Source of the DNA: Phallusia mammillata
Taxonomy: Eukaryota > Chordata > Ascidiacea > Phlebobranchia > Ascidiidae
Direction of reading: 5' to 3'
Length of the DNA: 64,000 bases
Assembly (NCBI GenBank): GCA_003260075.1
Contig: QLIY01000312.1
Coordinates: 1-64,000, forward strand
Shown here: positions 59,926 through 64,000 of the stretch, in pieces
Numbering within the stretch: the stretch's first letter is position 1
Layout: each line of letters opens with the position of its first letter
The notes under the pieces: model-generated
Told to the model about the DNA's origin: nothing
Database searches by the model: none
What the model saw: only the letters and a program-made list of their open reading frames with translations
Translations under genes and position numbers: made by a program

Positions 59926-62283
59926 ACACATTATAATTTCCCTTCCAAAAAAACAATCAAAAAACATGTTTTCAATAATGCCATAATGTTTTCCTAACTT
60001 TCTCTGCATGGGGCTTATAATATGCTCAAAGGTACTGCGCTGGCTGCTAATAGTGCGTACAACTGTCTTGTTTTACTAATTTTGTGTTATTTAAAGATGT
60101 CTTAAAAACATTTATTAGGTGATACAATGTTTAATGTTGCGAAAACGATAAAGACAAATAACGACCCAAGTCAAAAAAGAACCAGCTTTAAAAACAGTAC
60201 AGCTTGTATATAGAGTTCGTTCGTTTGAATAAGGCTTACTCGTGTGTAATTTACAAGATATTGATTTCCAGGTGGGATTGGTGGATGTACTTACAGCGTA
60301 GTATCTAGTTCAAACACTCAAACATGCCACACTAAGCAATTCTCACGCTATTGTCGCCAATTCCTGTTTCTAGTTCCGGTTTATTCCTAAAAACAAACAT
60401 TCACTAACACCAGGTCAAGAGCAAAGCTACCCACTTGAGAATGTAGTGAAAAACACGACCAGTGAAATCCCGAAGTGCCCCTTGTCTACCCACGCTCGGG
60501 CGATCGAGTAAGCTTGCTGACGTGGTATAGTAAAGCAAGTTTGTTTTTTAGGCAAATCTACACGTGCAGATTGGCTAGATTAACTAAAAAGTTGTTGGGT
60601 GTTTGAATCTTTCTAAGCAGTTTCGGGTTACACATATTTTTTTCCCGCTCAAAATACCCTGTGTAAAAAGTACTATACCAATTTTCCGCCAGATTGACGT
60701 ATTTAACATTAAAATGTATCATAATGTCAAGACAATTGATCAAGACATGATGCTGTGTCTTAAACGTAAGCAAGGAAGTTTATATATCAAAACCGATACC
60801 CGTAGCATGTTTTAGTTTATAGTTTGTATGACTTACTGGAAAAATCTGTGAACGCTTCATAGCCTAATGAGGATAATAACGTCTCAAACAGGCATAAAAA
60901 GCGTTTCGACAAATGTCAATGCCATCATCAGTGATATATTTGGGCCACTATTTCCCTTATTAAACTTATGAACAGATCCGTGTATAGTGTTAAATCATAG
61001 CTTGTGATAAAAAGCATCTATCACTGTAATGTAAGGTCCCTTCAGTTGCCATGTCTGATCGAGTAAATGGTTCGTATCAAAGCGAATTAGTTTCAAGTTG
61101 TTGGTGGGATCGCACTAGGTTATCGCAGACACACCCATTTTCTTGTCATATATGGAAAATTGGACGAACTATGGTTGAAAACAGCACCAGTAATAAGCCG
61201 TGCAGGTCTATTTAAGTCCCTATTACCTCGCTAAGTTACAAGTTGTTAGTTTCATTATTAGCGAGTTTCAATAATTCGGCGAACTTCGCTCGTGTGCATA
61301 TCCCGTCACGGATCACCGATGTTACCGTCTCCTACCAAAACAAACAGCTTGTTCAGATCATTCACCGTGTAAAACATGTTTTGTTGTTTGTTAAAATAAT
61401 AAGCAGTTTTTGAGATACAAAACAGTGCGTGCTTTGGGATGCGTGAACACACCTGGCCGTTCCGCATCAACCGTTTTGTCATATGATGGAAAAATAGTCA
61501 AAATGTCTGTTGTACGATGTTGTTACAATACGGTGCCTTATTATGGTCTTCTTTTCAGACCAGGTTTTTAATTGACAATGTTTCGTTTTTTGTGTAGGTT
61601 CTTATTTGTCGGTAGTTCTAAGCCCAATGTTTTTGTATGATTTTAACAAAACCATGTTTTACAACAGTATTTTTTTAAGTCCTGCATTTTGGGGCATTAA
61701 CACAACCGGTCGCGAAATTTGTGAAAATGTAAAAAAAAGGACTTTTTGTATATCTTGGCATGAGATTGCTTAAGAAAACCATTCACTTCTCAGTTTTAAT
61801 CGCGAAGTCGGGGTTAAGATTACTGTTTTGCAACTAACTTCACACGTCGGGCTATTATGGTTAACGACATGAACTTGTTTTGGAATTTGCTTTAACATTA
61901 TTGACTCGAATGGGAATGCAATTTGAGGCCAGGTTTTGCAACTGTAATAATCTCTTAAGCATTTGCCGAAGCGTCTGAACAACAAATCATGTCACTTTTT
62001 ACGTATATTTGGGCCATCATATTTCTTACTAAACTTATGAACAGATCCTTTTCAAGTAGTCCATGTAACAATTTTATATTAATAACATTAATTTCTAGTA
62101 CGACCATGTGGCGAAATTGAACAACATTACAAAACTTAGACTTTTCAATATTGCGCAACAGAAACGAACCAGCAACTTTACGTCCAATGAGCGCACAATC
62201 GTTACCCTTGTACATCTGATGATAAGTCTGTACAGGCGACAGAGTCGTGTATTTACAACGCTCTAATTAGATTATCGATTTGA

Positions 62284-62284
<1 letters not shown>

Positions 62285-62318
<34 letters not shown>
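62285..62318. other. 34-base G run, probable gap placeholder
   Basis: Pure G; no duplicated flank recognised nearby. Confidence 0.7.
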
Positions 62319-62320
<2 letters not shown>

Positions 62321-64000
62321 CCGAAAGTAATGGCTGTAGCCTGGCCTGAACCCGAATCGTTTTTGAGAAGCCCTTTAAGGTCCGAAAGTTATAGTAAAGA
62401 AGACATACACGATGGACAATAATATATAATAGCCTAAACGAGAAGTTTTTCGGATGTTGGATATTCGGATATACCCAGCAACTAGCTACTTATCTTGGTA
62501 ATGTACAGTGTTTTTTAAGGTGTTTTGGGGGACCGAAAATTTCTCCAGCGGTTTCCCAAAATTTGGACTTGCAACTACAACTATATTTTTTGGTATTTAA
62601 ATGAAACACTTGCGGTCTCTTAAAACTACTTAGCGGTCACCCAAACCAAACCTTAAAAAAACCCTGGTAATGTATATTAAAAAAATTACGGACATAGAAT
62701 GTGAAGTCAGACCCGAATGCCCGAACCCGGCCCACTTAAAAAATGAGCTGTAACAAATTAATGCCATCTCTGCATTCTGTAACAACTACTTTTTGTTGCG
62801 TCGTAATTGTGAAAAATTATCTGTATTTGCTATCTTTGTACGACTTGGAAGATCTTGCTAATGGGTGTAAAATTAAAATTCCGGACTGTTCAAAATGTCT
62901 ACACAATCCGGCAGTTAAGATAGAGTTCGACACTAACCATCAACAAATGCAAAAAAAGTTCCAATTTTTTTCTCATGTGACACAGTGAAGAAGACATTGA
63001 TTTAATAGCAAAGTTACTTCAACAATGGCACGATAGATGTCTCCTGAGGCGTGGATAATAATATTTAGCCCCTGCTAAAAACGATGCTGACGTTATTGTT
63101 CGTGTTGAAAGTCCAATTATGGTGCTAATCGATGTTATTGGTTGTCATTGATTGAAAGTACCGTTAAAAATGTGGAAAGTTTAGAAGAAACGCAATCAAC
63201 GTCGAAGTTTTGCGTATCATTTTTTCCCAATACAAGACAAGTTAAAAAAATGTTTTGAAAAAATCTTGACCACACTTTTTTATAAATTTCAAGTTTGTCT
63301 GATTCATACTATTTTCCCCAGTAGCTTGACCTCCAGTATATTGCCTCATTGCTTCAAAGTAACCTAAAAATGAAACCAAGTGCCCTTGCCACTGGAGAGG
63401 TCCATACTTTTAATAACGACCACCTGTCTGTCCAACAAGCCTATTGTGAAGCGCATGGTCGAGTATAACTTTGTATTTTTAAACAAAAATATCTGTTGGA
63501 CCAGTAGATAAAAAACCCGGCTAAAGCGGACCTGTTTCGAAGCAAAAAATAGGCGAATCTTTAAACTTTATTTGTTGCACAGCCAATGAATTGGGCCACA
63601 GTCTATCCAAATATAAATGTCGTTGCCTTTAGGGTGTTTAGTTTATTTTTTAAAAGCGCTCAAATTGTGTGTTTATAGTACAGCTAACCCATCAAGGTAC
63701 CTTTACCTGATGTGGTTACGAACTGTTTTTACTCCAAACAAAGGTAGAATTTTAATTTGCTTACTATACGCATGTGAAAATACCAAAATCACAAACTGAA
63801 AAGAACTTACACCATTATAGCGCAACTTTACTAACGGATGTGTCACACTTAAGTGACATAATATCAGTTATCGCAATCTCCTCGTGGCCGCCAAAACGTG
63901 ACAAGAACTGAAAATAGAATAATGGACAATGCACCTTTTGCGACATACAGTTTTCTGGTCTGTCAGCACGTCAAATGACTTTACCTTTGAGTGCATCTGC

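Larger units (their letters stand above)
55048..64000. other. Non-coding stretch after the fifth SLCO exon
   Basis: By position this should be an SLCO intron, since reading phase 1 stays open at 55047. I could not find the next OATP block or the Kazal-type loop. It contains a Tigger-like element, a SINE fragment, two hammerhead-like motifs, contig-overlap duplications near 57.5, 58.6, 59.1 and 59.8 kb and two long G gaps. Confidence 0.5.

Noticed and set aside
60282-60390. Possible SLCO exon after a TTTCCAG acceptor (GGIGGCTYSVVSS)
   Set aside because: Runs to a stop without a donor and does not resemble OATP sequence.
61609-61656. Possible SLCO exon after TTTGTGTAG (SYLSVVLSPMFLYDF)
   Set aside because: Phase fits and it is hydrophobic, but it ends at a stop with no donor and lacks the conserved GPA-GY block.
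1-64000. Bacterial-style features (operons, CRISPR arrays, IS elements, phage)
   Set aside because: All genes are intron-split animal genes; no direct-repeat arrays with unique spacers were seen.

Overview
This is eukaryotic, AT-rich, intron-dense DNA from a marine deuterostome. A sea squirt close to Ciona fits best: genes look vertebrate-like but diverged, introns run from about 60 bp to 3 kb, there are tRNA-derived SINEs and many small hAT-type elements, and several start codons sit a few bases after a strong splice acceptor, as expected with spliced-leader trans-splicing. The species call is inference. All exon models below were built by hand from splice sites and reading phase; every complete model closes to an exact multiple of three.

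Layout. 488-10871 (+): last twelve exons of a TM9SF4 orthologue (endosomal/Golgi nine-transmembrane protein); its 5' end is left of the window. 12697-36101 (+): a 26-exon secreted protein of 1074 residues with a signal peptide, calcium-binding EGF repeats, a TIL-type cysteine domain, a long uncharacterised middle, three more EGF modules, a furin site and a 98-residue C-terminal domain that resembles neurotrophin/Spaetzle cystine-knot factors. This is the most interesting object in the window. A U6 snRNA copy lies antisense in its fourth intron (15334-15440). 37921-40685 (+): mitochondrial ribosomal protein uL24m (MRPL24). 41188-42749 (-) and 43200-44736 (-): two tandem single-domain rhodaneses, one apparently mitochondrial and one cytosolic, the first tail-to-tail with MRPL24. 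52502-55047 (+): first five exons of an SLCO4A-like organic anion transporter; the rest was not found before the window ends.

Between genes I see mostly repeats: hAT MITEs with 8-bp target duplications (one nested inside another), a larger element with GGGTCCCC inverted ends, pogo/Tigger-like hairpins, several SINEs and a short intronic repeat family. The region 44.7-52.5 kb and everything after 55 kb are essentially non-coding as far as I can read.

Assembly warning. About 25 runs of 10-12 G and seven runs of 33-88 G occur, always on the + strand, and nearly every short run separates two near-identical copies of the same 25-500 bp. These look like gap placeholders between overlapping, unmerged contigs from two divergent haplotypes, not biology. 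They duplicate some exons of the EGF/neurotrophin-like gene and the start of the SLCO gene; in-frame reading requires only one copy of each.
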